A stretch of 32,451 bases of DNA from Planctomycetaceae bacterium. GTDB lineage: Bacteria > Planctomycetota > Planctomycetia > Planctomycetales > Planctomycetaceae. The notes beneath the pieces are model-generated. The model had not been told where the DNA came from. It saw nothing but the letters and a program-made list of their open reading frames with translations, and did not search any database. Shown piece after piece: positions 1 to 9,783 of the stretch. Where the stretch lies: positions 1 to 32,451 of the forward strand of contig JADZEF010000375.1 of the NCBI GenBank assembly GCA_020850695.1, in the 5' to 3' direction. The translations under genes were made by a program, and so were the position numbers. Positions within the stretch are counted from its first letter, which is position 1. Each line of letters begins with the position of its first letter.

Positions 1-2
1 GC

Positions 3-173
3 CGCAACATGTTCGACTCGCACGCCCACCTCGGCATCACGCCGGGCGAGTGGGCGGCGTTCCTCGACGACCTCCACCAGACGTTCGACAAGTTCGGCGT
101 CCCGGCAGACATGCGGAGCGAGCTGCTCGCCATCGTCGACAGCACGAAGGCCGACATCGTCCGCACCGCGTGA
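3..173 (+). CDS. Group 1 truncated haemoglobin, C-terminal fragment
   Basis: Partial gene: the reading frame is open from the window edge and ends at TGA 171-173, giving the last 56 residues. The segment R-N-M-F-D-S-H-A-H-L-G-I-T followed by an amphipathic helix and a terminal ADIVRT matches the C-terminal part of group 1 truncated haemoglobins. In that family the distal-end helices follow a Met..His-x-x-Leu-Gly-Ile segment and the protein usually ends with an 'xDIV' helix. These are small haem proteins involved in O2 or NO handling. The haem-binding proximal histidine region lies outside the window, so the assignment rests on the tail only. The next gene, apgM, begins 52 bases downstream on the same strand. 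Confidence 0.72.
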   Translation, partial: RNMFDSHAHLGITPGEWAAFLDDLHQTFDKFGVPADMRSELLAIVDSTKADIVRTA

Positions 174-225
174 TTCGGGCCTGCTGCTCTCCGCAGCCTG
201 CGGGCCGGTCTGTACAATCGCCCGC

Positions 226-1440
226 ATGAAATACGCACTCGTCATTCCGGACGGCTGTGCCGACGAGCCGCAGCCGTCACTGGGCGGAAAGACCCCGTTG
301 CAGGCCGCCCGCATCCCGCACATGGACGCCGTCGCGAAAGCGGGAATCGTCGGAGAGGTCGACCACGTCCCCGCATCAATGCCGTCCGGCAGCGACGTCG
401 GCACGATGAGCCTCTTCGGTTACGACCCCCTCCGCTACCACACCGGCCGCGCCCCACTCGAAGCCGCCGCCCAGGGCATCTCCCTCGGCCCCGACGACTG
501 GGCCGTCCGCTGCAACCTGGTCACCGTCCTCGACGGCGTGATGAAGAGCTTCACCGCCGGACAGGTCCCCAACGACACCGCCCGCACGCTCATCGAGACC
601 CTGCAGCGCGATCAGTGCGGCGACCCGCACTGGAAGTTCCACCCCGGCGTCAGCTACCGCAACCTGCTGATGTACCGCGGCCGCGGCGAAGCCTCCCCCT
701 TCGCGTCGGACACCGACACCACCCCCCCGCACGACGTCACCGACCAGCCGGTGGAAAAGTGGCTTCCCAAGGGGCAGGGAAGCGATCTCTTGCGGGGGTT
801 GATGCAACGCAGCGAAGCCTTGTTCGCCGACGCGGCGGTCAACCGCGAGCGCACGGCCCGCGGCGAGCTTCCCGTCACCAACATCTGGCTCTGGGGCCAG
901 GGGAAAGCGCCGGCCCTCACACCCTTCGTCGAACGCTTCGGAGTGCGTGGGGCAGTCATCACGGCGGTCGACCTCTTGCGCGGGCTGGGGCGATTGCTCG
1001 GCTGGAAGATTGTCGAAGTGAAAGGTGCGACGGGCTATCTCGACACCGACTACGCGGCCAAAGGGCGTGCGGCGATCGAGACGCTGAAGGGAGACGTCGA
1101 CTTCATCGTGGTGCACGTCGAGGCGACCGACGAGGCCTCGCATGAGGGACACGCAGATGAAAAGGTGAAGGCGCTCGAGCAGATCGACCACCACGTCGTC
1201 GGACCGCTGCACGCGTGGCTGAAGTCACAGGGGGACTACCGGATCGTCGTCTCGCCCGACCACCCGACCTTCCTGCGGACGAAGACGCACAGCCACGGCT
1301 ACGTCCCGTTCGCGATGTGCGGGGCGGGCATCACGCCGGACTCTGCCGCCACCTACGATGAAGCAGCCGCAGCGCATTCATCGATCCACATGCCCGGCTA
1401 CGAGCTGATGCCGATGTTCCTCGGACGGGGCCGACAATAG
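226..1440 (+). CDS. apgM: 2,3-bisphosphoglycerate-independent phosphoglycerate mutase, archaeal type
   Basis: Cytoplasmic glycolytic and gluconeogenic enzyme interconverting 3- and 2-phosphoglycerate without a cofactor. The 404-residue length suits the ApgM branch of the alkaline-phosphatase superfamily, shorter than the roughly 510-residue GpmI type. The N-terminus has the metal-binding DGCADEP segment (residues 9-15). This is followed by the family hallmark PSGSDVGTMSLFGYDP (about 53-68), which contains the candidate serine nucleophile. Near the C-terminus are HVEATDEASHEGH (about 298-310) and SPDHPT (about 344-349), which supply the remaining metal ligands. The ATG at 226 begins the conserved MKYALVIPDG, so the start is secure. 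It is convergent with hemB, whose stop lies 67 bases away. Confidence 0.95.
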   Translation: MKYALVIPDGCADEPQPSLGGKTPLQAARIPHMDAVAKAGIVGEVDHVPASMPSGSDVGTMSLFGYDPLRYHTGRAPLEAAAQGISLGPDDWAVRCNLVTVLDGVMKSFTAGQVPNDTARTLIETLQRDQCGDPHWKFHPGVSYRNLLMYRGRGEASPFASDTDTTPPHDVTDQPVEKWLPKGQGSDLLRGLMQRSEALFADAAVNRERTARGELPVTNIWLWGQGKAPALTPFVERFGVRGAVITAVDLLRGLGRLLGWKIVEVKGATGYLDTDYAAKGRAAIETLKGDVDFIVVHVEATDEASHEGHADEKVKALEQIDHHVVGPLHAWLKSQGDYRIVVSPDHPTFLRTKTHSHGYVPFAMCGAGITPDSAATYDEAAAAHSSIHMPGYELMPMFLGRGRQ

Positions 1441-1507
1441 ATCCCTTCGATGGAATTCGTCGTCACGCTCCGTGATGGCCGTCCACGGGGCGGTATCGCG
1501 TCGAACC

Positions 1508-3026
<1,519 letters not shown>

Positions 3027-4304
3027 ATGCTCCGCGAAACCGCCTTCCAGATGTCTGCCTCCAATATCCGGTTCGGGCCGGGATGCACGCGCGAGGTCGG
3101 CATGGACATCGTCGAACTCGGCGTGAAGCGGACGCTGGTCATCATCGACCCCGCTCTGCGTCGCCTGCCGGTGGGCGAGACGGTGTTCGAGGCGCTGCGG
3201 GCGTCGCGGGTCGATTTTGATGTCTTCGACGCTGTCTCGGTCGAACCGACTGACGCCAGCTTCCGCCACGCCACGCAGGTTGCGGTCGACGGGCGCTTCG
3301 ACAGCTTCATCGCCGTCGGCGGCGGCAGCACGATCGACACCGCCAAGGCGGCCAACCTGTATTCGACGTACCCCGCCGACTTCTTCGATTACGTCAACGC
3401 CCCGCTCGGCAAAGCCGTCCCTGTCCCCGGACCGCTCCGCCCGCTCATCGCTATTCCCACCACCGCGGGAACCGGCAGCGAGACGACCGGCACCGCAATC
3501 TTCGACTGGCACGAGAAGCATGTGAAGACGGGGATCGCCCACCGCTATCTCAAGCCGATCCTGGGAATCGTCGATCCCGACAACACCCGCACCCAACCCG
3601 CCGAGGTCGCCGCGTCGTGCGGGCTCGACGTGCTGAGCCACGCTCTCGAATCGTACACCGCCGTCCCATACACCGAGCGGCCGCGCCCCGCACGCCCCAT
3701 CGAACGCCCTGCCTATCAGGGAGCCAACCCGCTCAGCGACGTCTGGGCGCTGCGGGCCCTTGAAATCGTCGCCGATTTCCTGGGAAGGGCCGTCGCCGAC
3801 ACGTCCGACGACGAGGCTCGTGCCCAAATGCTGATGGCCTCGTCCATCGCGGGGATCGGCTTCGGCAACGCCGGAGTCCATCTCCCGCACGGCATGTCCT
3901 ACCCGGTCGCGGGGAAGGTTCGCGACTATCGCCCGCCGGGGTACGACGTCGACCACCCGCTCATCCCGCACGGCATGTCGGTCATTCTCCACACGCCGGC
4001 CGTCGTCCGCTTCACAGCAGAGGCCGACCCGCAGAAGCATCTCAACGCCGCCGCGGCCCTCGGGGCCGACATCTCGCATGCTCTTCCCGAAGAGGCGGGG
4101 GAGATCCTCGCCGACCGCGTCATCGACATCATGCGCGAGCTGAAGATGCCCAATGGCCTGAAGGACGTCGGCTACACCGAGGACGACATCCCGGCCCTCG
4201 TCGAAGGCACGCTCCCGCAACATCGCGTGACCAAGCTCTCGCCGCGCCCCGCGTCGGCTGACGACCTTCAGCAACTCTTCAAAGACTCGATGCGGATCTG
4301 GTGA
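3027..4304 (+). CDS. Iron-containing alcohol dehydrogenase, hydroxyacid-oxoacid transhydrogenase (ADHFE1) type
   Basis: NAD-fold, metal-dependent dehydrogenase of 425 residues. It follows the animal ADHFE1 (hydroxyacid-oxoacid transhydrogenase) pattern closely along its length. The shared segments are AFQMSASNIRFGPG (6-19), SVEPTDASF (71-79), AVGGGSTIDTAKAANLY (96-112), IPTTAGTGSETTG (143-155), CGLDVLSHALESY (198-210, first metal ligands Asp201 and His205), RPAYQG and ISxVWAxxAL-like text, GFGNAGVHLPHGMSYP, and GTLPQHRVTKLSPRP near the end. The known human enzyme couples 4-hydroxybutyrate oxidation to 2-oxoglutarate reduction (giving D-2-hydroxyglutarate). The substrate here is inferred. The start is preceded by a pyrimidine-rich heptamer-like tract rather than a Shine-Dalgarno. 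A hairpin follows the stop by six bases. Confidence 0.93.
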   Translation: MLRETAFQMSASNIRFGPGCTREVGMDIVELGVKRTLVIIDPALRRLPVGETVFEALRASRVDFDVFDAVSVEPTDASFRHATQVAVDGRFDSFIAVGGGSTIDTAKAANLYSTYPADFFDYVNAPLGKAVPVPGPLRPLIAIPTTAGTGSETTGTAIFDWHEKHVKTGIAHRYLKPILGIVDPDNTRTQPAEVAASCGLDVLSHALESYTAVPYTERPRPARPIERPAYQGANPLSDVWALRALEIVADFLGRAVADTSDDEARAQMLMASSIAGIGFGNAGVHLPHGMSYPVAGKVRDYRPPGYDVDHPLIPHGMSVILHTPAVVRFTAEADPQKHLNAAAALGADISHALPEEAGEILADRVIDIMRELKMPNGLKDVGYTEDDIPALVEGTLPQHRVTKLSPRPASADDLQQLFKDSMRIW

Positions 4305-4306
4305 GA

Positions 4307-4329
4307 GTGGCACGACACTCCGTGTCGTG
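4307..4329 (+). repeat. Single GTGG stem-loop with TCC loop (REP-like unit)
   Basis: GTGG (4307-4310) is followed by an 8-bp perfect stem, CACGACAC / GTGTCGTG (4311-4318 / 4322-4329), around a TCC loop. It starts two bases after the dehydrogenase stop codon. The 8-bp stem with a TCC loop is the same design as the units at 5911-5929 and 27886-27904, though the stem sequence differs. There is no T-tract after it, so it is a poor intrinsic terminator. Confidence 0.6.
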
Positions 4330-4589
4330 AATTCGCGCCCCGCGTTCCGAACATCTTGTCGAAGAACTGAGACTCGCGTGGGTGCTCCGCCGGAGTGAAT
4401 AGGATTGATGAAGCGGCCGAGCCTGGGAACCTCTCATGGCTCACAATATCCTTCCACGCGACGGAGTCGCGTACCACAATTTGACCTCATGCTTGATGCC
4501 GCACGCTCGCTTCGGATGAAATGCATCGCAGGTCCAGGTCCGTTCACTGGCGCTCGCCTCTCGACGCACATCAACAGGGAATGCCTCTC

Positions 4590-5846
4590 ATGCCTCAGAA
4601 GGGTCTTTCGCGGCGCGACTGGTTGCGGAACGGCGCGGTCGGAGCGGTGGGGGCCGCAACGGCCTGGTCGGCACATCAGAAGGCCGCCGAGGCCGATGAG
4701 GCTCGCGGCAAGCCAAGTTCGCTGACGATCACCAAGGTCGAGACGTTTCCGGTCGAACACAAGATGAAGTATGCAATCGGACCGTCGGTCTCTCAGTCGA
4801 ACGTCCGCGCGTCGCTGCTGGTGAAGATCAGCACCGACAGCGGACTCGTCGGCTGGGGCGAGACGGCCGACGTCGGCGGCACGCACGGCATCATCGAGAA
4901 CCATCTCAAGAGGGTCCTTCTCGGCCGCAATCCCCTCAAGTACCGCGAACTCGTCCGCGACCTCTGGGGACCGAACTTCGGCGATGGGCGAGCGATCGGT
5001 GCTGTCGACATCGCCCTGCACGACCTCCGCGGAAAGGCCCTCGGACTGTCCGTCAGCGAGCTCTACGGCGGCGGCCACCGCACCAAGGTGATGGGCTATG
5101 CGGCGGCCATGAACTACGTCGTCGGCAACGATCCCGCCGAGCAGAACCCGCCCGAGGCGGCGGCCCTCAAGGCCCGCGGCTTCAAAGCCATGAAGATCCG
5201 CACCGGCCGTGATGGTCTGAAGAAGGACATCGCGGTGATGGAGAAGATCCGCGCCGCCGTCGGCCCCGACGTCCGCCTGCTGACCGACGCCAACGGAGCG
5301 ATGACGCTCCCCGCGGCGGTGAAGTTCGGCAAGGAGCTCGAGCGGCTCGACTTCTACATGTTCGAGGAGCCGTTGCCGCAATACCCCAACTATGCGGGGT
5401 ACGACGTGCTGGCCCAGGAGCTCGACATCGCCCTGGCCGGCGGCGAAGTGCTTGACTCGCGAGCGTCGGCGAAGGAACACATCGTCAAGCGGTCGTTCGA
5501 CATCATCCAGGCCGATGCCTCGCTGTGCGGGGGGATTTCGGAAGTCCTCTTCATCTGCGAGATGGCCCGGCTCTTCAGCATTCAGCCGCTGCCGCACTGC
5601 TGGGCCGGGGCACTCGTCATCGCCGCCACGCTGCACCTCAACTCGCTCATTCCGCCGCACTACACCGGCTTCAAGGAAGGGGACGAGCCGATGCAGGAAT
5701 TCGACGTCTACGAAAATCCGTTCCGGGACGAGATCGTCACGAAGAAGCCCGACATCGATAAGGACGGCTACTTCCAGGTCCCGACCGGCCCCGGCCTCGG
5801 CGTCGAGATCATCGAGGACGTGGTCAAGAAGTACGTCAAGAAGTGA
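4590..5846 (+). CDS. Tat-exported mandelate racemase / muconate lactonizing enzyme family protein
   Basis: Enolase-superfamily enzyme (418 residues from this start). It would act on a carboxylate substrate by Mg-assisted alpha-proton abstraction; the substrate is unknown. The catalytic set is visible: a KxR base motif (MKIR, Lys202/Arg204), metal ligands Asp233 (LLTDAN), Glu259 or Glu260 (FEEP) and Glu286 (AGGE), then Asp309 (QAD) and His336 (PLPHCW). The Asp-His dyad is the signature of the mandelate racemase subgroup. An N-terminal SRRDWLRNG followed by an Ala/Gly-rich hydrophobic stretch is a twin-arginine signal, so the folded enzyme should be exported. ATG 4590 was chosen because GGGA lies nine bases upstream; ATG 4581 is in frame but has that motif directly against it. 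Confidence 0.9.
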   Translation: MPQKGLSRRDWLRNGAVGAVGAATAWSAHQKAAEADEARGKPSSLTITKVETFPVEHKMKYAIGPSVSQSNVRASLLVKISTDSGLVGWGETADVGGTHGIIENHLKRVLLGRNPLKYRELVRDLWGPNFGDGRAIGAVDIALHDLRGKALGLSVSELYGGGHRTKVMGYAAAMNYVVGNDPAEQNPPEAAALKARGFKAMKIRTGRDGLKKDIAVMEKIRAAVGPDVRLLTDANGAMTLPAAVKFGKELERLDFYMFEEPLPQYPNYAGYDVLAQELDIALAGGEVLDSRASAKEHIVKRSFDIIQADASLCGGISEVLFICEMARLFSIQPLPHCWAGALVIAATLHLNSLIPPHYTGFKEGDEPMQEFDVYENPFRDEIVTKKPDIDKDGYFQVPTGPGLGVEIIEDVVKKYVKK

Positions 5847-5897
5847 CGCATTCGGCCTGGTTCGCGCGAGGAGCGAGCTTCGGCGCATCCAGCGAGG

Positions 5898-6021
5898 CAA
5901 AGAAAGTAGCCTTCTCGCTCCGCGAGAAGAAAGCCGGGCGCAGGCGCGGCGTCGCGCGACGATCAAAGGTCGATCACGCGCACGGCTTACCTCTCGCGGA
6001 GCGAGAGGGCTACCTTCTTTG
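5898..6021. repeat. Paired inverted stem-loop element with GTAG/CTAC ends (BIME-like), copy A
   Basis: Two 38-base arms (5898-5935 and 5984-6021) are inverted copies with 34 of 38 positions matching. Each arm is GTAGC (GTAG at 5906-5909; CTAC at 6010-6013), an 8-bp stem with a three-base loop, then AAGCC. The left stem is CTTCTCGC-TCC-GCGAGAAG (5911-5929). The right stem, read inverted, is CCTCTCGC-TCC-GCGAGAGG (5990-6008). The second stem pair changes T-A to C-G as a unit. The rest of the 424-base gap between the racemase-family gene and nadE holds no recognisable gene. The same design recurs at 27878-28168. Confidence 0.88.
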
Positions 6022-6195
6022 TCACGCCGCTTCGAGGCATCCCGCGACGAGGCGCTGGAAGGGAATATGCGAACGCGGAGCGGAATGCCTTGCCTGCCTT
6101 GTTTGCGTGACACGATTTCAATGGATGCTCCTTCGGCTTCTATCGTGCGTATCATAAAATGAGGGCATGGCGTTCCGAGAACGCGTTCTGCTGCG

Positions 6196-6229
6196 GCACC
6201 CAGGGTGCTCAAAGCCGCACCCTGGGTGC
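6196..6229. repeat. Inverted pair of GCACCC palindromes upstream of nadE
   Basis: GCACCCAGGGTG (6196-6207) and CACCCTGGGTGC (6218-6229) are perfect inverted copies. Each extended unit (GCACCC-A-GGGTGC type) is also a small hairpin in itself. The spacer contains AAAGCC, as at the inner end of the arms of the 5898-6021 element. No T-tract follows. It sits 42 bases before the nadE start. Confidence 0.75.
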
Positions 6230-6270
6230 GACGCCTTGTCCCGCGTGAATGACATCGAAGTGAGACCCGA

Positions 6271-8337
6271 ATGAATCAGTATGGCTTCGTCCGTGTGGCA
6301 GTCGGTTCGCCGCTGGTCAGCGTGGCGAACCCGCGGGCGAATGGCGAGGCGACGCTTCGGCTGCTCGAAGAGATCGGCGCGAACGACGTGGTGGTCTTTC
6401 CCGAGTTGGGGATCACCGGCTACACGTGCGCCGATCTGTTTCGGCAGCGGGCGCTGCTGGAAGGGGCCGAGGCGGCGATCGGGCGGCTGTGCGGGGCGAC
6501 GCGGTCGCGGCGGCAGCTGATTGTGATTGGTGCGCCGATCCGCGTCGGCAACGAACTTTTCAACTGTGCGGTGGTGCTGTTCCAGGGACGCGTGATCGGC
6601 ATCGTCCCGAAGACGCACATTCCGAACTACAACGAGTTCTACGAGTCGCGGTGGTTTCGCGGAGCCGACGGGAACGAGCCGAAGGAGATCGAGTATCTCG
6701 GCACGCGGGTGCCATTCGGCGTCGACCTGCTGTTCCAGTGCGGCGACCTCGTGGCGTTCGTCGAGATCTGCGAAGACCTCTGGATGCCGATTCCGCCGTC
6801 GTCGCATGCGGCCCTCGCGGGGGCCAATCTGTTGATCAACCTCTCCGCGTCGAACGAGACCGTCGCGAAGAATGAATACCGCAACCAGTTGATCGGCAAT
6901 CAGTCGGGGCGGTGCGTGGCGGCCTATGCGTATGCTTCGGCCGGACCGACCGAGTCGACGACGGACCTTGTCTTCGGCGGCCACTGTCTGATCGCGGAGA
7001 ACGGCCACATCCTGAGCGAAAGCCCGCGAGGGGGGCATCCCGATCATCCGGTGGCCAACGGCGACTGGTTTACCGTCGCCGATATCGATGTGCAGCGACT
7101 ACAAACCGAGCGGGCACTCCTGACGAGCTTCGGCGAAAGTGGCAAGACCTCACAGCGGCCGTATCGGTGGATCGACGTCGAGTTGCACGAGAATCGTTGG
7201 ACCGACCTCAAGCGGACGGTTGTCGCGGCACCCTTTGTGCCGAAAGACCCCGCCACACTGCGGAACCGCTGTGCGGAGATCTTCGGGATCCAAGTGGCGG
7301 GGCTTCGCAAGCGGCTCTCGCGGATGTCCCACCCCAATGTCTTCCTGGGAGTTTCCGGCGGGCTCGATTCCACGCTGGCGCTGCTGGTCGCGGTGAAGAC
7401 GTATCAGGCGGCCGGGGCTGATGTCCGCAGCATTCACGGTTTGACGCTTCCCGGGTTTGGCACAACGTCGAAGACGAAGCAGAATGCGCTCGATCTGATG
7501 CGGAGCCTCGGGATCTCGCAGGAGACGATCGACATCCGCGCGGCCTGCGTGCAGACATTCAACGATCTGCGGCACAAGCCATTTGGGGCCTCGCCGCCCC
7601 ACGGGGCGTCGGCGTGGACGGTCGAATCGCTGACCGAGTTGCTCGGCCAACTCACTCCGGAGCAGCGCAAGAAGGGTGACCTCGTCTTCGAGAACGTGCA
7701 GGCCCGCGAGCGGACCAAGCTACTGATGAGCCGCGGCTTCGTCATCGGCACGGGGGATCTTTCGGAGCTTGCACTCGGGTGGTGCACCTATAACGGCGAC
7801 CACATGAGCATGTATGCGGTCAACTGCTCGATCCCGAAGACGCTGGTGCGGTGGATGGTGCGATACGTCGCCGAGACCGAGTGCCGCAGCGACGTCGAGG
7901 GGACGCTTGACGTCCTCGGGCGGACGACCGGAGAGCGCGACGTCCTCTATCGCACGTTGATTTCAATCGCCGACACGCTGATCTCGCCCGAACTTCTGCC
8001 GGCGAGCAAGGCGGGTGAGATCGAGCAGTCGACCGAGGCCAACATCGGCCCGTATGAACTGCACGACTTCTTTCTGTCGAACTTCGTGCGGAACGGCTTC
8101 AGCCCCGAAAAGATCCTGTGGCTCTCGGAGTTCGCCGAGTTCAGCGTCCCCTACAGCCGCGAGCAGCGGGTGCGGACGCTGCGGACATTCCTGACGCGGT
8201 TCTTCAGCCAGCAGTACAAGCGGAGCTGCGTGCCGGACGGGCCGAAGGTCGGATCGGTGAGCCTCTCGCCGCGCGGCGACTGGCGGATGCCGAGCGATGC
8301 GGACGTCGAACTGTGGCTGGAGGGGTTGAAAGGCTAG
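6271..8337 (+). CDS. nadE: Glutamine-dependent NAD(+) synthetase
   Basis: Last step of NAD synthesis: amidates nicotinate adenine dinucleotide using ammonia released from glutamine. The 688 residues comprise the expected two domains. The N-terminal nitrilase-fold glutaminase has the Glu-Lys-Cys triad: Glu45 (FPELGITGY), Lys114 (PKTHIPNYNEFYE) and Cys167 (EICEDLW). The C-terminal synthetase has the PP-loop SGGLDST near residue 360, with FEN(V)QARxR and GTGDLSELALGW further on. The length suits the large bacterial glutamine-dependent form. ATG 6271 starts MNQYGFVRVA, the first strand of the glutaminase. It is followed by an inverted-repeat element and then by the minus-strand hydroxyproline cluster. 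Confidence 0.96.
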   Translation: MNQYGFVRVAVGSPLVSVANPRANGEATLRLLEEIGANDVVVFPELGITGYTCADLFRQRALLEGAEAAIGRLCGATRSRRQLIVIGAPIRVGNELFNCAVVLFQGRVIGIVPKTHIPNYNEFYESRWFRGADGNEPKEIEYLGTRVPFGVDLLFQCGDLVAFVEICEDLWMPIPPSSHAALAGANLLINLSASNETVAKNEYRNQLIGNQSGRCVAAYAYASAGPTESTTDLVFGGHCLIAENGHILSESPRGGHPDHPVANGDWFTVADIDVQRLQTERALLTSFGESGKTSQRPYRWIDVELHENRWTDLKRTVVAAPFVPKDPATLRNRCAEIFGIQVAGLRKRLSRMSHPNVFLGVSGGLDSTLALLVAVKTYQAAGADVRSIHGLTLPGFGTTSKTKQNALDLMRSLGISQETIDIRAACVQTFNDLRHKPFGASPPHGASAWTVESLTELLGQLTPEQRKKGDLVFENVQARERTKLLMSRGFVIGTGDLSELALGWCTYNGDHMSMYAVNCSIPKTLVRWMVRYVAETECRSDVEGTLDVLGRTTGERDVLYRTLISIADTLISPELLPASKAGEIEQSTEANIGPYELHDFFLSNFVRNGFSPEKILWLSEFAEFSVPYSREQRVRTLRTFLTRFFSQQYKRSCVPDGPKVGSVSLSPRGDWRMPSDADVELWLEGLKG

Positions 8338-8378
8338 GCATCGTCCGAAGACACGTGAACCGATGAGCCGATGCACTC

Positions 8379-8450
8379 GTATCACGGGCACTCCTGCCCG
8401 TGCGAAACCCTACGCATCGTCTCACGCACGGGCAGGAGTGCCCGTGCTAC
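8379..8450. repeat. Paired inverted stem-loop element (BIME-like), copy C
   Basis: Two 26-base arms (8379-8404 and 8425-8450) are inverted copies matching at 25 positions. Each holds the stem CACGGGCA / TGCCCGTG around CTCC. The right arm ends in CTAC (8447-8450), the inverse of GTAG; the left arm has GTAT in its place, the single mismatch. It lies between the convergent nadE and DadA-like genes, so a role as a bidirectional terminator is also possible, although there are no T-tracts. Confidence 0.82.
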
Positions 8451-8523
8451 GTGCAGACCGCGTTTCTGACGCAGCCTATGCAGTCGAAGGGGTCAATCCG
8501 ACGGCCCCGACGGAAGGATCGCG

Positions 8524-9783
8524 TCAGAAGCGGGCCGGTGAAAACGGCGCGGGATCGATGTGCGGCGGCTGTCCGACGATCATCTCGCTGATCAGCCGGC
8601 CGGTGGAGGTCGCGAGGCTCATGCCGAGCATGTTGTGCCCCGTGGCAAGCCACGCATTGGACAGCCTCGGAACGGCGCCGATGATCGGCAGGCTGTCCCA
8701 GGTCATCGGTCGCCAGCCGTACCACGCTTCCTGACGTCCCTTGCCGACGGGATTCACCAGGTACGGCGCCGCCGAGTCGCGTAGCTGCTGAATTCGGCGC
8801 TCGGGAATCGACGTGTCGAACCCGACAAACTCCATCATCGAGCCGAGCCGATAGCCGTCGGAGAACGGAGAGACGCCGACGCGGTGCTCGGGGAAGAGCA
8901 TCGGGTGCTTCGGGCAGATTTCCGGGCGATCCATCGTGACCGAATATCCCTTGCCGGGTTCGACGGGGATGTGGCAATCGAGCATCGACGAGAGCCGCGC
9001 ACTCAACGCCCCGGCAGCAACGACGAGCCGGCTGACAGCGAAAGGCCCCTGTGATGTCTTCAGGCCAATGACATTCCCCTCGTTGCGCTCGACCCCCTGC
9101 AATTCGCACTCCTCGATGAACCGCACGCCGCGTTCCCTCAGCCGTGCGGCCCAGCTGGCATTCAACCGATCCGGGCGCATCGAGACGTCATGCTCGTACA
9201 GAAACGCTCCGGCCAATCCAGGTTTGAGAGCCGGATCGAATTCTGGAAGTTCGCGTCCCTCGATTCGCCGGGCATGCACTCCGAAATGCTCGCTCAGCAG
9301 CCGGTCGGTCTCGGCGAACTCGTGCATTCCGTGAGCCGTCTGCAGGACGTAGAGCAGGCCGTTCTCGGTCCAGTCGCACGCCAGCGCTTCCTCGCGCATG
9401 AGTTGGTGATACTCGACCAGCGACGCGTCGAGGATTGTCTTCAGATGACCGCCGGCGGTCAGCATCTGCCCGTGATGGCAGCGGCGGGCGAATTGCCACA
9501 TCCAGTTCCACAGCGGCGGGCTGAGCCGCGGCTTGACCCGGAAGGGAGCGCTCGGACGAAACAACGACTTGAGCGCCGTCTTGATGGCCCCCGGCTCAGT
9601 GAGGGGAAGAACATGACTGGGGCAGATGTATCCGCAGTTGCCGTGCGAGCAACCCCCCGCCAGCGATCCTTTGTCGATGACCGTCACCGACAGTCCGGCC
9701 CGGTTCAGGTAATGGGCGCAGGCAATGCCGATGATTCCCGAGCCGACGATGACGACTTCTTCGGAAGAAGCACTCGCGGTCAT
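8524..9783 (-). CDS. DadA-like FAD-dependent D-amino acid dehydrogenase, probable cis-4-hydroxy-D-proline dehydrogenase
   Basis: DAO-superfamily flavoprotein, 419 residues. The N-terminus EEVVIVGSGIIGIACAHYL holds the GxGxxG FAD-binding loop, ending in an acidic residue (VIDKG). A second FAD segment, LVVAAGALSA, lies in the middle, and the C-terminus has GWRPMTWDSLPIIG followed by NAWLATGHNMLGMSLA, typical of DadA. In this cluster it should oxidise cis-4-hydroxy-D-proline, made by the neighbouring epimerase, to pyrroline-4-hydroxy-2-carboxylate and pass the electrons to the respiratory chain. ATG 9783 was chosen because it overlaps the epimerase stop (ATGA) and directly precedes the FAD fold; the open frame upstream has no family similarity. 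DadA itself (D-alanine) is the alternative, and the context argues against it. Confidence 0.85.
   Translation of the reverse strand: MTASASSEEVVIVGSGIIGIACAHYLNRAGLSVTVIDKGSLAGGCSHGNCGYICPSHVLPLTEPGAIKTALKSLFRPSAPFRVKPRLSPPLWNWMWQFARRCHHGQMLTAGGHLKTILDASLVEYHQLMREEALACDWTENGLLYVLQTAHGMHEFAETDRLLSEHFGVHARRIEGRELPEFDPALKPGLAGAFLYEHDVSMRPDRLNASWAARLRERGVRFIEECELQGVERNEGNVIGLKTSQGPFAVSRLVVAAGALSARLSSMLDCHIPVEPGKGYSVTMDRPEICPKHPMLFPEHRVGVSPFSDGYRLGSMMEFVGFDTSIPERRIQQLRDSAAPYLVNPVGKGRQEAWYGWRPMTWDSLPIIGAVPRLSNAWLATGHNMLGMSLATSTGRLISEMIVGQPPHIDPAPFSPARF

Noticed and set aside
4434-6212. Long open frame antisense to the racemase-family gene
   Set aside because: It covers the mandelate-racemase gene and the BIME-like element and encodes only low-complexity sequence.
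8379-8450. Classical bidirectional intrinsic terminator
   Set aside because: The stems lack a following T-tract on either strand. The near-identical inverted arms with CTAC at one end fit a repeat element better, although some terminator function is not excluded.
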